Positions 36,463-46,091 of a stretch of DNA of 64,000 nucleotides are shown here, piece after piece; position 1 is the first letter of the stretch; each line of letters opens with the position of its first letter. Source of the DNA: CAZHPA01 sp964533945 (GTDB lineage Bacteria > Bacillota > Clostridia > Lachnospirales > WRBF01); contig CAZHPA010000005.1 of NCBI GenBank assembly GCA_964533945.1, forward strand, positions 1-64,000, read 5' to 3'. Below the pieces are notes generated by a model, which searched no databases, was not told the DNA's origin, and saw nothing but the letters and a program-made list of their open reading frames with translations. The translations under genes and the position numbers were made by a program.

Positions 36463-37824
36463 ATGATACCGTATAAAACGTATTTATCAGAAAATGAACT
36501 TCCTAAAGCTTGGTATAATTTAAGGGCAGATTTAAAAGAGCAGCCCCAACCATTTCTTAATCCCCAAACTAAAAAACCTGTAACACCTGATGAACTTCGA
36601 CCTGTATTTTGTGACGAAATAATTGAACAGGAAATGAATATAAAAGACAGATTTATTGAAATACCAAAACCTATACTTGACTTTTACAAAATGTATCGTC
36701 CTTCGGCTTTGGTTAGAGCATACTGTCTTGAAGATGCACTTGGAACACCAGCACACATATATTATAAATTTGAAGGAGCAAATACAAGCGGCTCACATAA
36801 GCTAAATTCAGCCGCTGCTCAAGTATATTATGCAAAACAACAAGGAATTACAAATCTTGCAACTGAAACTGGAGCAGGCCAATGGGGAACGGCTCTTTCT
36901 ATGGCTTGTGCCTTTTTTGGTGTTAATTTGCAAGTTTTTATGGTTAAAGTTTCAAGTGAACAAAAGCCATATAGAAAAGCTGTTATGGAAACATACGGTG
37001 CAAAAATTACGCCTTCACCATCAAATACTACCATTGTTGGAAGGAAGATTTTAGAAGAAAATCCAAGCACAGGCGGTTCATTAGGCTGCGCTATAAGTGA
37101 AGCTATTGAATATGCAACAAAAACCGAAAATTGCCGTTATGTTTTAGGAAGTGTTTTAAATCATGTATTGCTGCATCAAAGCGTTATTGGGCTTGAAGTT
37201 AAAGCGGCATTAGATAAATATGAAATAATCCCCGATGTAATAATTGGCTGTGCGGGCGGTGGTTCTAATTTAGGGGGATTAATGTCGCCATTTTTGGCAG
37301 ATAAAATAAACGGTAAATCGAATACAAAATTTATAGCTGTAGAACCAGCTTCATGTCCTTCATTAACAAGAGGAAAATATGCCTATGATTTCGGCGATAC
37401 AGGCAAAATGACACCGTTAATAAAAATGTATACTATTGGCAGCGGTTTTATACCTTCTCCAAACCATGCCGGTGGGCTTAGGTATCATGGCATGAACTCT
37501 ATCATTTCAAAGCTATACCATGATGGGTATATTGAAGCAGTTTCTGCTGAACAAACTAAAGTTTTTGATGCCGCTACGCTTTTTGCAAGAAGTGAAGGAA
37601 TACTTCCTGCGCCCGAATCTTCACATGCAATTAAGGTTGCAATTGATGAGGCGTTAAAATGTAAAGAAACAGGAGAACATAAAAATATTATTTTTGGATT
37701 GTCTGGCACAGGCTATTTTGATTTAGGGGCATATATGAGCTATAACAACAAGTCTATGACAGACTTTATACCTACAGACAAGCAACTGGAAGAAGGCTTT
37801 AAAACGCTTCCTGTTTTAGATTAA
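36463..37824 (+). CDS. trpB: TrpB-like pyridoxal-phosphate enzyme (TrpB2 type)
   Basis: A 453-residue fold-type II PLP enzyme of the TrpB2 group, which condenses indole (or a related acceptor) with serine. The PLP lysine lies in EGANTSGSHKLNSA near residue 110; ETGAGQWGTALS follows, and the phosphate-binding loop is GCAGGGSNLGG. The length and the N-terminal extension, about 50 residues longer than TrpB1, fit TrpB2. No trpA or other trp gene is adjacent, so it may salvage indole. AAAGGAGAG precedes the ATG. larE starts 3 bases after the stop, suggesting an operon. Confidence 0.92.
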   Translation: MIPYKTYLSENELPKAWYNLRADLKEQPQPFLNPQTKKPVTPDELRPVFCDEIIEQEMNIKDRFIEIPKPILDFYKMYRPSALVRAYCLEDALGTPAHIYYKFEGANTSGSHKLNSAAAQVYYAKQQGITNLATETGAGQWGTALSMACAFFGVNLQVFMVKVSSEQKPYRKAVMETYGAKITPSPSNTTIVGRKILEENPSTGGSLGCAISEAIEYATKTENCRYVLGSVLNHVLLHQSVIGLEVKAALDKYEIIPDVIIGCAGGGSNLGGLMSPFLADKINGKSNTKFIAVEPASCPSLTRGKYAYDFGDTGKMTPLIKMYTIGSGFIPSPNHAGGLRYHGMNSIISKLYHDGYIEAVSAEQTKVFDAATLFARSEGILPAPESSHAIKVAIDEALKCKETGEHKNIIFGLSGTGYFDLGAYMSYNNKSMTDFIPTDKQLEEGFKTLPVLD

Positions 37825-37826
37825 TT

Positions 37827-38630
37827 TTGGAATCTAAGTTTTTAAAACTTAAAGAAACATTAATGTCGTTTGAAAAAATTGCAATAGCTTTTTCAGGCGG
37901 CGTTGATTCAACGTTTCTGCTAAAAGTTGCACATAACGTTTTAGGTAACAATGCTATAGCCATAACAATTAAAAGCGTAAACAATCCAAAAAGAGAGCTT
38001 GAAGAAGCTATACAGTTTACAAAACAACATAATATTGAATTAATTATCTTAGAAGCCAATACTTTAAGCATTCCAGAATTTTCAAAAAACCCCAAAAACA
38101 GATGCTATTTATGCAAGAAGCAGCTTTTAAGTCAAATTATTGAAGTAGCAAATCAAAAAGGAATAAATGTTGTTGCAGAAGGTTCAAATGCTGATGATAG
38201 CCTGGAATATAGACCGGGGTCTGTTGCAATTTCGGAACTTAATGTTAAAAGCCCTTTAAAAGATGTTGGTTTAACAAAAGACGAAATACGCATTCTTTCA
38301 AAACAGCTTAATTTAAAAACTGCAGACAAGCCTTCCTTTGCGTGTTTAGTAACAAGAATACCATATAATGAAGAAATTACGGTTGAAAAACTTCAAATGA
38401 TTGAGCAAGCCGAGCAAATTATGTTTAATTTAGGGTTTAAGCAATTGCGTGTTAGGCATCATGGAAATATTGCAAGAATTGAGGTTTCTAAAAATAACTT
38501 AAATAGTTTTGAAGAAGTTTTTAAAGAGTCTTTAAGAAGCGAAATTTATAACAGCTTTAAAAAAATTGGCTTTGAATTTGTATGTATTGATTTATTAGGA
38601 TATAGAACAGGGAGTTTTGACACAAAATGA
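37827..38630 (+). CDS. larE: ATP-dependent sulfur transferase LarE
   Basis: A 267-residue PP-loop enzyme of the LarE family, which adenylates and thiolates a pyridinium carboxylate during synthesis of the nickel-pincer cofactor of lactate racemase. The PP-loop SGGVDST spans residues 23-29. Cys residues sit in RCYLCK and in PSFACLVTR; the latter corresponds to the sacrificial cysteine of the family. The TTG start gives the family-typical N-terminus but has a weak ribosome binding site, so it may depend on coupling with the gene before. larA, larB and larC are not in the window. It overlaps tcdA by 4 bp. Confidence 0.9.
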   Translation: MESKFLKLKETLMSFEKIAIAFSGGVDSTFLLKVAHNVLGNNAIAITIKSVNNPKRELEEAIQFTKQHNIELIILEANTLSIPEFSKNPKNRCYLCKKQLLSQIIEVANQKGINVVAEGSNADDSLEYRPGSVAISELNVKSPLKDVGLTKDEIRILSKQLNLKTADKPSFACLVTRIPYNEEITVEKLQMIEQAEQIMFNLGFKQLRVRHHGNIARIEVSKNNLNSFEEVFKESLRSEIYNSFKKIGFEFVCIDLLGYRTGSFDTK

Positions 38631-39343
38631 GCACATTTTTACGCACAAAATTGCTTTTGGGGAAAGAAGCAACCGATAAACTTGAAAATTCAAAAGTTGC
38701 CGTTTTTGGCATTGGGGGCGTTGGTTCGTTTGCTGCCGAAGCGCTTGCAAGAACAGGCGTTTTTAACATTTGGTTAATAGACAAGGATGTTGTTAGTATA
38801 ACTAACATTAATCGGCAATTGGTTGCCAACCATAACACTATAGGAATGAAAAAAGTTGATGTTATGAAGCAACGCATACTTGAAATAAACCCAGAAGCTT
38901 CTATTTGTGCAGTTCCTATTTTTTACGGTGAAGAAATAGCAGAAGATATAGATTTATCGCAATTTGACTACATTATAGATGCTATAGATACAGTTTCTTC
39001 AAAGTTAACACTTATTGAAAGAGCTAAAAAAGCTAATGTTAAAATAATTAGCAGCATGGGAGCAGGCAATAAGCTTGACCCAACTCAGCTTCTAGTTTCC
39101 GATATTTACAAAACTTCTGTTTGTGCACTTGCCAAAGTTATGCGTAAAGAACTTAAAGCAAGAAACATTGAAAGTTTAAAAGTAGTATATTCAAAAGAGC
39201 AGGCTATTCCCATTAAAGAAGAAGATGAAAACTATAATGACGAAAGCAACAACAAGCGTAAAATTATAGGAAGCGCCATATTTGTTCCTTCTGCTTTTGG
39301 TATTTGCATGGCAGCAGAAGTTGTTAAAGACTTAACCACTTAA
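38627..39343 (+). CDS. tcdA: tRNA threonylcarbamoyladenosine dehydratase
   Basis: A 238-residue E1-like (ThiF/MoeB superfamily) enzyme that converts t6A37 of tRNA to its cyclic form using ATP. The nucleotide-binding loop is GIGGVGSFAAEALARTG near residue 29; the NINRQL motif, DAIDTVSSK and SSMGAGNKLDPT are family hallmarks. GSAIFVPSAFGICMA is the C-terminal signature. The length matches the short TcdA form. It starts at the ATGA overlap with larE. Confidence 0.92.
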   Translation: MSTFLRTKLLLGKEATDKLENSKVAVFGIGGVGSFAAEALARTGVFNIWLIDKDVVSITNINRQLVANHNTIGMKKVDVMKQRILEINPEASICAVPIFYGEEIAEDIDLSQFDYIIDAIDTVSSKLTLIERAKKANVKIISSMGAGNKLDPTQLLVSDIYKTSVCALAKVMRKELKARNIESLKVVYSKEQAIPIKEEDENYNDESNNKRKIIGSAIFVPSAFGICMAAEVVKDLTT

Positions 39344-39376
39344 CCAAAAAGCTATATTAGCTGGGGGTGTTATAAA

Positions 39377-40165
39377 ATTTATAAAGAAAATGTATTAAAG
39401 TTTATTATTATAATACCTATTATTGCAATTTCTATAAGATTTCCTATTTTCTTTTTACTCCTTTTTATATATTTAGTTGTATTATTTCTAGGTTCTATTT
39501 TAGCCTTTATGGGCAATTACCAATTTGCGCTTGGCAATGCAAACAAAGCCATTGCCCTTTATAAGTTAGCAATATCTAAAAACACCAAAAATTCTGTTGC
39601 ATATTTAAATTATGCAATTATATTGGTTAAGGACGGCAACCCTAAAGAAGCGCTTTTGTATTTAGAAAAAGCCAGAAAATTTAATGGAGCCAAAAACGTA
39701 ATTACAGCCAAAGGTATTGCTTTAACAATAGGTACTTGTTATTGGGTTATGGGAGAAATTGACAAAGCTATTGGGGAACTTGAAAACCTTAAAGCTAAAT
39801 ATGAATATGTTAACCACCATGTTTTAACAACGCTTGGGTATTTATATATCGTTAAAGGAGATTTAGAAAAAGCTTTACAATATACGAACGAAGCTATAGA
39901 AGACACACCTAATTCGGGTTCTGCGTTTGATAATTTAGGTCAAATTTTCCTCTTAAAAGGCGAACAGGATAAAGCTAGGGAAGCATTTTTAAAAGCTGTT
40001 GAATTTAATAAAGATTTAGTAGACAGCTACTACTATTTAGGGATAATTGCAGAAGAACAAAGCAATAAGCAAGAAGCCAAAAGCTATTTTGAAAAGGCTG
40101 CTGCTTGCAGTATTACATCACTTAATACGGTTACAAAAGAACAAATTTTAGAAAAACTAGCTTAA
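39377..40165 (+). CDS. Membrane-anchored TPR protein, apparently starting at ATT
   Basis: A TPR-repeat protein of about 262 residues. The first ATG (39509) has no ribosome binding site and would discard an in-frame hydrophobic N-terminus. The frame is open back to a stop at 39341-39343 with no ATG, GTG or TTG before 39509. GGGGGTG (39363-39369) stands 7 nt before ATT 39377, so ATT is the best start. The N-terminus then reads YKENVLKFIIIIPIIAIS and a second hydrophobic stretch to about residue 44. At least five TPR units follow (GNANKAIALYKLAIS, GEIDKAIGELENL, GDLEKALQYTNEAI, GEQDKAREAFLKAVEF). The partner is unknown. Confidence 0.7.
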   Translation: MYKENVLKFIIIIPIIAISIRFPIFFLLLFIYLVVLFLGSILAFMGNYQFALGNANKAIALYKLAISKNTKNSVAYLNYAIILVKDGNPKEALLYLEKARKFNGAKNVITAKGIALTIGTCYWVMGEIDKAIGELENLKAKYEYVNHHVLTTLGYLYIVKGDLEKALQYTNEAIEDTPNSGSAFDNLGQIFLLKGEQDKAREAFLKAVEFNKDLVDSYYYLGIIAEEQSNKQEAKSYFEKAAACSITSLNTVTKEQILEKLA

Positions 40166-40176
40166 AAACTTTAAGG

Positions 40177-40218
40177 AAAGGAAAAGCTGCAAAATATATT
40201 TTTGTAGCAATTTAACAA
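40177..40218 (+). promoter_or_regulatory. Distant ribosome binding site with bridging hairpin (copy 2)
   Basis: AAAGGA (40177-40182) ends 36 nt before the topB ATG. GCTGC (40186-40190) pairs with GTAGC (40204-40208; one G-U), extended by AAAA/TTTT. It matches the leader at 26996-27037 in sequence, order and spacing. Confidence 0.6.
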
Positions 40219-42429
40219 ATGAAAAGCGTTGTATTAGCGGAAAAACCATCTGTTGGACGTGACATTGCAAGAGTTTTAAATTGCAAGCAAAAAGGAAACG
40301 GATATTTAGAAGGCGACAAATATATTGTAACATGGGCGCTTGGGCATCTTGTGACGCTTGCAACGCCTGAACAATACGATAAAAAATATAAAACATGGAA
40401 TATAGACGATTTGCCTATTATTCCTGAAAAGATGAAGCTTGTTGTAATTAAAGAAACAGGCGGGCAATATAAAGCTGTTAGAGAGCAACTATGCAGAAAA
40501 GACGTAAACCAGATTATAATTGCAACAGATGCCGGAAGAGAAGGAGAACTTGTTGCACGCTGGATTATTGAAATGTCGGGGGTTAGAAAACCAATTAAGC
40601 GGCTTTGGATTTCATCCGTTACCGACAAAGCTATTAAAGAAGGATTTAGCAGTTTAAAAGATGGCAAGCTTTACGAAGGATTGTACAATTCTGCCGTGTC
40701 TCGTTCGGAGGCAGATTGGATTGTTGGAATGAACGCTTCCCGTGCATTAACTTGCAAATATAACGCACAGCTTTCATGTGGTAGAGTTCAAACACCAACG
40801 CTTGCAATTATTGCACATAGAGAGCAGGAAATTAGAAACTTTGTGCCTAAGCCATATTATGGAATAACGGCAAGTGCAGCTTCTGGTCAAGGAAGTTTGA
40901 AGCTAACTTGGCAAGATTCAAAAACAAATTCAACCCGCTGTTTCGATAAGCAGCAAGCAGACAGCATTTTTGAAAGTGTTAAAGGTAAAAACGGAACAAT
41001 TGTAGAAGTTAATAAAGCTATGAAAAAGAAATATGCCCCAAAACTATACGATTTAACTGAATTACAGCGTGATGCCAACAAGTTATATAATTTTTCGGCA
41101 AAAGATACATTATCATATATGCAGTCTTTGTATGAAAGACATAAAGTTTTAACATATCCTCGTACAGATTCACGCTATATTTCAACAGACATTGTACCTA
41201 CGCTTAAAGACAGAGTTCGTGCTTGTGGAGTTGGTTCATTTTCTAAGTTTTGTCATAAAATATTGCAAAAACCAATTATAGGAAACAATACATTTGTTGA
41301 TAACGCCAAAGTTTCAGACCACCATGCAATTATACCAACAGAACAAACAGTTATATTATCCGATTTTTCGGCAAGTGAACGAAAAATATATGAACTTGTT
41401 GTTAAAAGATTTTTAGCCGTGCTTATGCCGCCTTTTGAATACGAGCAAACTACAATTAAAGCAAAAATTGGAAACGAAACTTTTTATGCTAAAGGTAAAA
41501 TTGTTAAGTCGCTAGGTTTTAAAGAAATATACGGCTCAAATGCAATAGCGGAAGATGATGACGAAAACGACGACGATATTTCAGAGCAAAACTTGCCTAA
41601 CGTTAAAAAAGGCGAACAACTAAAAATAACAAATTTAACACAAACTCAAGGCAAAACAAAACCGCCATCGCCGTTTAATGAAGCAACGCTTCTTTCGGCT
41701 ATGGAAAACCCTGCTGCATATATGAAAACTTCCGACAAGGCATTAATTAAAACAATCGGTGAAACAGGCGGCCTAGGAACTGTTGCAACACGAGCCGATA
41801 TTATAGAAAAGCTTTTTAATTCATTTTGCATTGAAAAAAGCGGCAAAAACATTAACATAACATCAAAAGGAAAACAACTTTTGGAACTTGTGCCTAAAGA
41901 ATTAAAATCCCCAGAACTAACGGCAAAATGGGAACAAACTCTTGGGGCAATTGCTAAAAATAATGTTGATAAAAAACAATTTTTAGGTGAAATGAAAAAC
42001 TATACAATTAATATTGTTAGTACAATTGCTAAAAGTTCGGAAATTTATAAGCATGACAACATAACTATGGAACGCTGTCCTGAATGCGGAAAATTTATGC
42101 TTGATGTAAACGGCAAAAACGGCAAAATGCTAGTTTGCCAAAACAGAGATTGCGGACATAGGAAAGTTGTTGCAACAATAAGTAATGCACGTTGTCCAAA
42201 TTGCCACAAAAAGCTTACCATAAAAGGCAAAGGGGAAACGCAAACTTTTGTTTGCCCTTGCGGATTTAGCGAAAAAATGTCTGCATTTAAAAAACGCCGA
42301 GAAGCGGAAGGCGACAAAGCTTCTAAGAAAGACGTTTCAAAAATTATTAATCAAATTAACAAAGAAAATGATAAAGCTGGATTTAACAATGCATTTGCTA
42401 AAGCTTTTAAAGATTTAGGGTTAAAATAA
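40219..42429 (+). CDS. topB: DNA topoisomerase III
   Basis: A 736-residue type IA topoisomerase that decatenates and relaxes negatively supercoiled DNA. The N-terminal Toprim domain has KPSVGRDIARVL and ATDAGREGELV (acidic metal residues). The active-site Tyr is Tyr313 in TYPRTDSRYIS. The C-terminal part carries zinc-binding motifs (CPECGKFML, CQNRDCGHRK, CPNCHKKL). The length matches TopB rather than TopA. The start codon is preceded by the unusual leader described separately. Confidence 0.95.
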   Translation: MKSVVLAEKPSVGRDIARVLNCKQKGNGYLEGDKYIVTWALGHLVTLATPEQYDKKYKTWNIDDLPIIPEKMKLVVIKETGGQYKAVREQLCRKDVNQIIIATDAGREGELVARWIIEMSGVRKPIKRLWISSVTDKAIKEGFSSLKDGKLYEGLYNSAVSRSEADWIVGMNASRALTCKYNAQLSCGRVQTPTLAIIAHREQEIRNFVPKPYYGITASAASGQGSLKLTWQDSKTNSTRCFDKQQADSIFESVKGKNGTIVEVNKAMKKKYAPKLYDLTELQRDANKLYNFSAKDTLSYMQSLYERHKVLTYPRTDSRYISTDIVPTLKDRVRACGVGSFSKFCHKILQKPIIGNNTFVDNAKVSDHHAIIPTEQTVILSDFSASERKIYELVVKRFLAVLMPPFEYEQTTIKAKIGNETFYAKGKIVKSLGFKEIYGSNAIAEDDDENDDDISEQNLPNVKKGEQLKITNLTQTQGKTKPPSPFNEATLLSAMENPAAYMKTSDKALIKTIGETGGLGTVATRADIIEKLFNSFCIEKSGKNINITSKGKQLLELVPKELKSPELTAKWEQTLGAIAKNNVDKKQFLGEMKNYTINIVSTIAKSSEIYKHDNITMERCPECGKFMLDVNGKNGKMLVCQNRDCGHRKVVATISNARCPNCHKKLTIKGKGETQTFVCPCGFSEKMSAFKKRREAEGDKASKKDVSKIINQINKENDKAGFNNAFAKAFKDLGLK

Positions 42430-42430
42430 C

Positions 42431-42466
42431 AACAAGCCGCCCGGTTAGTTTCGGACGGCTTGTTTA
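42431..42466 (+). terminator. Bidirectional terminator between topB and the GGDEF-EAL gene
   Basis: AACAAGCCGCCCG pairs with CGGACGGCTTGTT (one mismatch), with T-rich flanks on both strands (TTTATTAA; TTATTTTAA). Confidence 0.85.
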
Positions 42467-44695
42467 TTAATTTTTAGGAAATAATTTTTCAAATTCTGAA
42501 ATAGGTATTGGTTTTGAATATAAATAACCTTGCGCCATATCGCATTCTAAAGATTTTAAAAGGCTTGCTTGTGGCAATGTTTCAACGCCTTCTGTAACAA
42601 CTGTCATTTGAAGTTCTTTTGCTAACCTAATCATATTAGCCAAAACTGTTTGACCTCTTTCATCATCTTCTGTTTTATTTAAAAATTCTTTATCTATTTT
42701 AAGTACACTTGCAGGTATTTGTTTAAGGAAATTAAGCGATGAATACCCAGAGCCAAAGTCATCAATTGAAATACCAAAGCCCAAACTTAAAAGTTTGTTG
42801 GTAATTTGTAAAAGCGACTCCATATCTTCTTGAAATGTTGTTTCTGTCAGTTCAATCTCAATTGCATTGGGCGGAATGTTGTATTTTTTAACAATATCGT
42901 GAACAATGTTTACGTAATTTGGAGAGTTCATAAGCACTTTAGATTGATTTACAGAAATTGGTACAATATCAACGCCATCATCTAACAACTTTCTTTGAAG
43001 CTTACATGCCTCCTCAAGCACAAATAAATCTATTTCAACTATAAACCCATTTCTTTCAAAAAGAGGAATAAAATTTGCAGGAGCGATAATGCCTTTGGTT
43101 GGGTGTATCCAGCGAACCAATGCCTCTGCTCCTTCTATTTTTTCGCTTGAAAGCCCAAACTTTGGCTGCATATACACAACAAATTCGCTATTTGAAAGTG
43201 CTTGATGCATAGAGTTTTCAATTTCATTTGCTTTTAATGCATCTTCCCTTATTCTATCATCGTACATAGTTAAAGTTTGTTTTCCGCTTTTTTTAGAAAC
43301 TTTTTGCGCCATGGTTGCTTTCTCTAAAAGTACTGCAATATTATCAGTACCGTTCCATTTGCTAACCCCAATTGAAAGATGTATTTTTTGATTAGCAATT
43401 ACGTTTTTATTCATTTCATGGAATGTTTTTAAAAAAATTCCACCACGTCTTAAAATTTCATCTTCTCCATTGTATTGTATCATAACAACAAAATTATCAT
43501 TGGAACTTCTTGAAAAAATTTCTTCCTGTGCTAAACTCGAAGATACTGACTTTGCTAAATTAATTAAAACTTTATCTCCAATTTTGAATCCAAAAATATC
43601 ATTTACTAGTTTAAAATTAATAATATCAAATTTAATAACAGCAAAATTGCAATCTTTATGTTTTTTAAGCATTTCTTCTGCATCAATTTTAAATTTGGCT
43701 AAATTTTTAGCGCCTGTAAGCTCATCATAATAAGCAAGCTTTTCAATTTGTTTTCTGTTATTTTTTTCCATAAACAATATTTTAATAAAAACAATAATAC
43801 TTAAACTGGCAATTAAAACAAGAATCATAATCATTGAATTTCCAGTGCTTTTTTGGTTTGATGAAATACTGTAGTTTGGTATTGCACATAGCAAGTACCA
43901 ATCGTTAATTCCTTCTAAAGGTGTGTAACTAACAATTTTAGTTTCTCCTTTAAACGAAAAGCTAATTACACCGGATTTTTTATGAGCAAAATCTGTTTTT
44001 AACTTAATTGCAAGCCCTGGGTCTTTGCTTTCAAATTCAATTTTTTCAAAATATGTTCCTTCAAACTCTTTTGTGTCGCTGTAGTTTGAATGAACTAAAA
44101 CTTCACCGTTGCTTGTAGCTATAAACGAATGCCCCTTTCCGTCGTAAAAATTGTTTGTAAGCTTATCAAGCACCGTATCTAAATATCTTGAACCAACGAT
44201 ACCATAATGCATTGTTCCGTGCAAAGGAACAGGTGCTGAAAAAGCTATAATTTCAGTTGAGCCTGATGTATCTTCCGTTGGTTTTGAAATAGCAGGCTCC
44301 ATACTAACATTTTTTTTATATGTGTAAGAGCCATATATGTTGCCAAAAATGTCGTCTGTTGTAGTTAAATTTCCTTGTAAATCGTAATATGAAAAGCGCA
44401 AATAGTTATTTTTGCTTGCAAAAAACTTTAAGAATTGCAAAATTTCTTCTTTACTTTTTACTTGATTTGACAGGCTATATGAAACTGCCACAACTTCTTC
44501 AAGACTTCTTTGCAGTTCTGATTGTATTAATGCTGCAACGTGAATTGTTTCATTTGTTATTCTGTCAACAATTTCATTATATAAATTTCTTTTAATTCTG
44601 TCTAAATAAAAAATGCAAGCGATTATAAAAGCTAAAACAACGACTCCTATTAATAAAATGCTATTCCATTTTTTCAGTGCATGAAATTTATGCAT
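42467..44695 (-). CDS. Membrane sensor with degenerate GGDEF and intact EAL domain
   Basis: A 742-residue c-di-GMP protein, probably a phosphodiesterase. TM1 (about 13-31) and TM2 (about 287-308) bracket a Cache-type extracellular sensor (GKGHSFIATSNGEVLVHSN). The GGDEF domain (about 318-475) has the GGDEF motif replaced by SNDNF (RSSNDNFVV), so cyclase activity is unlikely. The EAL domain (about 495-740) keeps EGAEALVRW, the metal motifs TETTFQED and IDDFGSGYSSL, the catalytic Lys in VLKIDKEFL, and EGVETL. AAGGAG precedes the ATG. It converges on topB and is divergent from the CdaR-type regulator. Confidence 0.93.
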   Translation of the reverse strand: MHKFHALKKWNSILLIGVVVLAFIIACIFYLDRIKRNLYNEIVDRITNETIHVAALIQSELQRSLEEVVAVSYSLSNQVKSKEEILQFLKFFASKNNYLRFSYYDLQGNLTTTDDIFGNIYGSYTYKKNVSMEPAISKPTEDTSGSTEIIAFSAPVPLHGTMHYGIVGSRYLDTVLDKLTNNFYDGKGHSFIATSNGEVLVHSNYSDTKEFEGTYFEKIEFESKDPGLAIKLKTDFAHKKSGVISFSFKGETKIVSYTPLEGINDWYLLCAIPNYSISSNQKSTGNSMIMILVLIASLSIIVFIKILFMEKNNRKQIEKLAYYDELTGAKNLAKFKIDAEEMLKKHKDCNFAVIKFDIINFKLVNDIFGFKIGDKVLINLAKSVSSSLAQEEIFSRSSNDNFVVMIQYNGEDEILRRGGIFLKTFHEMNKNVIANQKIHLSIGVSKWNGTDNIAVLLEKATMAQKVSKKSGKQTLTMYDDRIREDALKANEIENSMHQALSNSEFVVYMQPKFGLSSEKIEGAEALVRWIHPTKGIIAPANFIPLFERNGFIVEIDLFVLEEACKLQRKLLDDGVDIVPISVNQSKVLMNSPNYVNIVHDIVKKYNIPPNAIEIELTETTFQEDMESLLQITNKLLSLGFGISIDDFGSGYSSLNFLKQIPASVLKIDKEFLNKTEDDERGQTVLANMIRLAKELQMTVVTEGVETLPQASLLKSLECDMAQGYLYSKPIPISEFEKLFPKN

Positions 44696-44860
44696 TAAAA
44701 AAACTCCTTAAAATTTAAAATCCATATTATGATACAACAAAAAATCTTATTTGTCTATTATAATTTTCCTCTTTTAATTTAGGTTAAAATAGTATAAAAT
44801 GAATAAAGGGCATACAAAAGCTACATACTAAATAGTTAAAATATATAAGGGGTGTTTTTT

Positions 44861-45952
44861 ATGGTTTCGTATCAAATTTTACAAAACACAATTGAGGGGC
44901 TTAAAAATATTACAAGACACGAAATATCTGTTGTTGAAAGAGAAGGAAAAGTAATTGCAAGCACGGAAGAAGAAATGATTGGGAAAGAAATTGATGGGCT
45001 AAATGGCTTTTTAATTTCTCAAGCCGAAAGCCAAAGTAGTTTGGGCTACCAATACTTTAAAGTGTTTGACAACGGCATTGTTGAATATGTCATTTTAATA
45101 AAAGGGGTTGAAGAAGAATCATATTTAATCGGGCGAATTACTTCTTTCCAAATTCAAAGCTTGCTCGTTGCATATAAAGAACGCTACGATAAGGACAATT
45201 TCATTAAAAACTTGCTTTTAGACAATTTGCTTTTAGTTGATATATATAATAGAGCTAAAAAGCTTCATGTTGAAAATAACGTTAGAAGAGTTGTTTATTT
45301 AATTGAGGCGGAAATAGACAGAGAATTAAATGCTGTTGAAATTGTTAGAAACATTTTCCCAACAAGGCTTAAAGATTTTGTAACTGCAGTTGACGAAAGA
45401 AGCATAATTTTAGTTAAAGAACTTAGAGATAAAGACGACGACGAAGCTATTGAATCTATAGCAAAAACAATTTACGATACATTAAGTGTTGAAGCTATGT
45501 GCAGCGTTCATGTTGCAATTGGAACGGTTGTTATGGATTTAAAAAATGTTAGCGCTTCATATAAAGAAGCTAAAATGGCACTTGAAGTTGGAAAAATATT
45601 TGAAGCAAGCAAAAATATTGTAAATTACAAGCAATTGGGAATAGGTAGGTTAATATACCAACTTCCAACCCCTCTTTGCAAAATGTTTGTAAATGAAGTT
45701 TTGCATGGCATTTCATTAAGCCAATTTGACGACGAAATATTTACAACAGCAAATAAATTTTTTGAAAACAATTTAAATGTTTCTGAAACGTCACGTCAAT
45801 TATATATTCACCGCAACACGCTAGTTTACAGGCTTGATAAGCTTCAAAAAATGACAGGGCTTGACCTTAGAAACTTTGATGATGCAATAACTTTTAAAAT
45901 TACATTAATGGTTAGTAAATATATGGAATATAAAGATAAATTTATGTTCTAA
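44861..45952 (+). CDS. CdaR-family transcriptional regulator
   Basis: A 363-residue regulator of the CdaR/PucR type. The N-terminal part (to about 125) resembles the sugar-diacid recognition domain; the middle (about 140-280) is a GGDEF-like CdaR domain (RRVVYLIEAEID, VAIGTVVMDLKNVSASYKEA). The C-terminal PucR helix-turn-helix (about 290-350) reads FENNLNVSETSRQLYIHRNT, then LVYRLDKLQKMTGLD. ATG 44861 follows AAGGGGTG; the GTG at 44852 lies within that site. No sugar-diacid catabolic genes are adjacent, so the regulon is unknown. Confidence 0.85.
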   Translation: MVSYQILQNTIEGLKNITRHEISVVEREGKVIASTEEEMIGKEIDGLNGFLISQAESQSSLGYQYFKVFDNGIVEYVILIKGVEEESYLIGRITSFQIQSLLVAYKERYDKDNFIKNLLLDNLLLVDIYNRAKKLHVENNVRRVVYLIEAEIDRELNAVEIVRNIFPTRLKDFVTAVDERSIILVKELRDKDDDEAIESIAKTIYDTLSVEAMCSVHVAIGTVVMDLKNVSASYKEAKMALEVGKIFEASKNIVNYKQLGIGRLIYQLPTPLCKMFVNEVLHGISLSQFDDEIFTTANKFFENNLNVSETSRQLYIHRNTLVYRLDKLQKMTGLDLRNFDDAITFKITLMVSKYMEYKDKFMF

Positions 45953-46091
45953 TTGCCCAACAACAAATTTATTTATGCAAAATGGCTAAATTAAATGCTT
46001 TTTGCCTTACAAAGCATAGCATAAAGCCTATTGTTTTTAATTGCAATAAATAAAATTAACATATTGTATCTAAAAAAATATAAAATTCTGC

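Noticed and set aside
37827..38630. Annotation of the PP-loop protein as a tRNA thiolase or GMP/NAD synthase
   Set aside because: The overall pattern, including PSFACLVTR and the RPGSVAISELN-type segment, fits LarE better, and the length is right.
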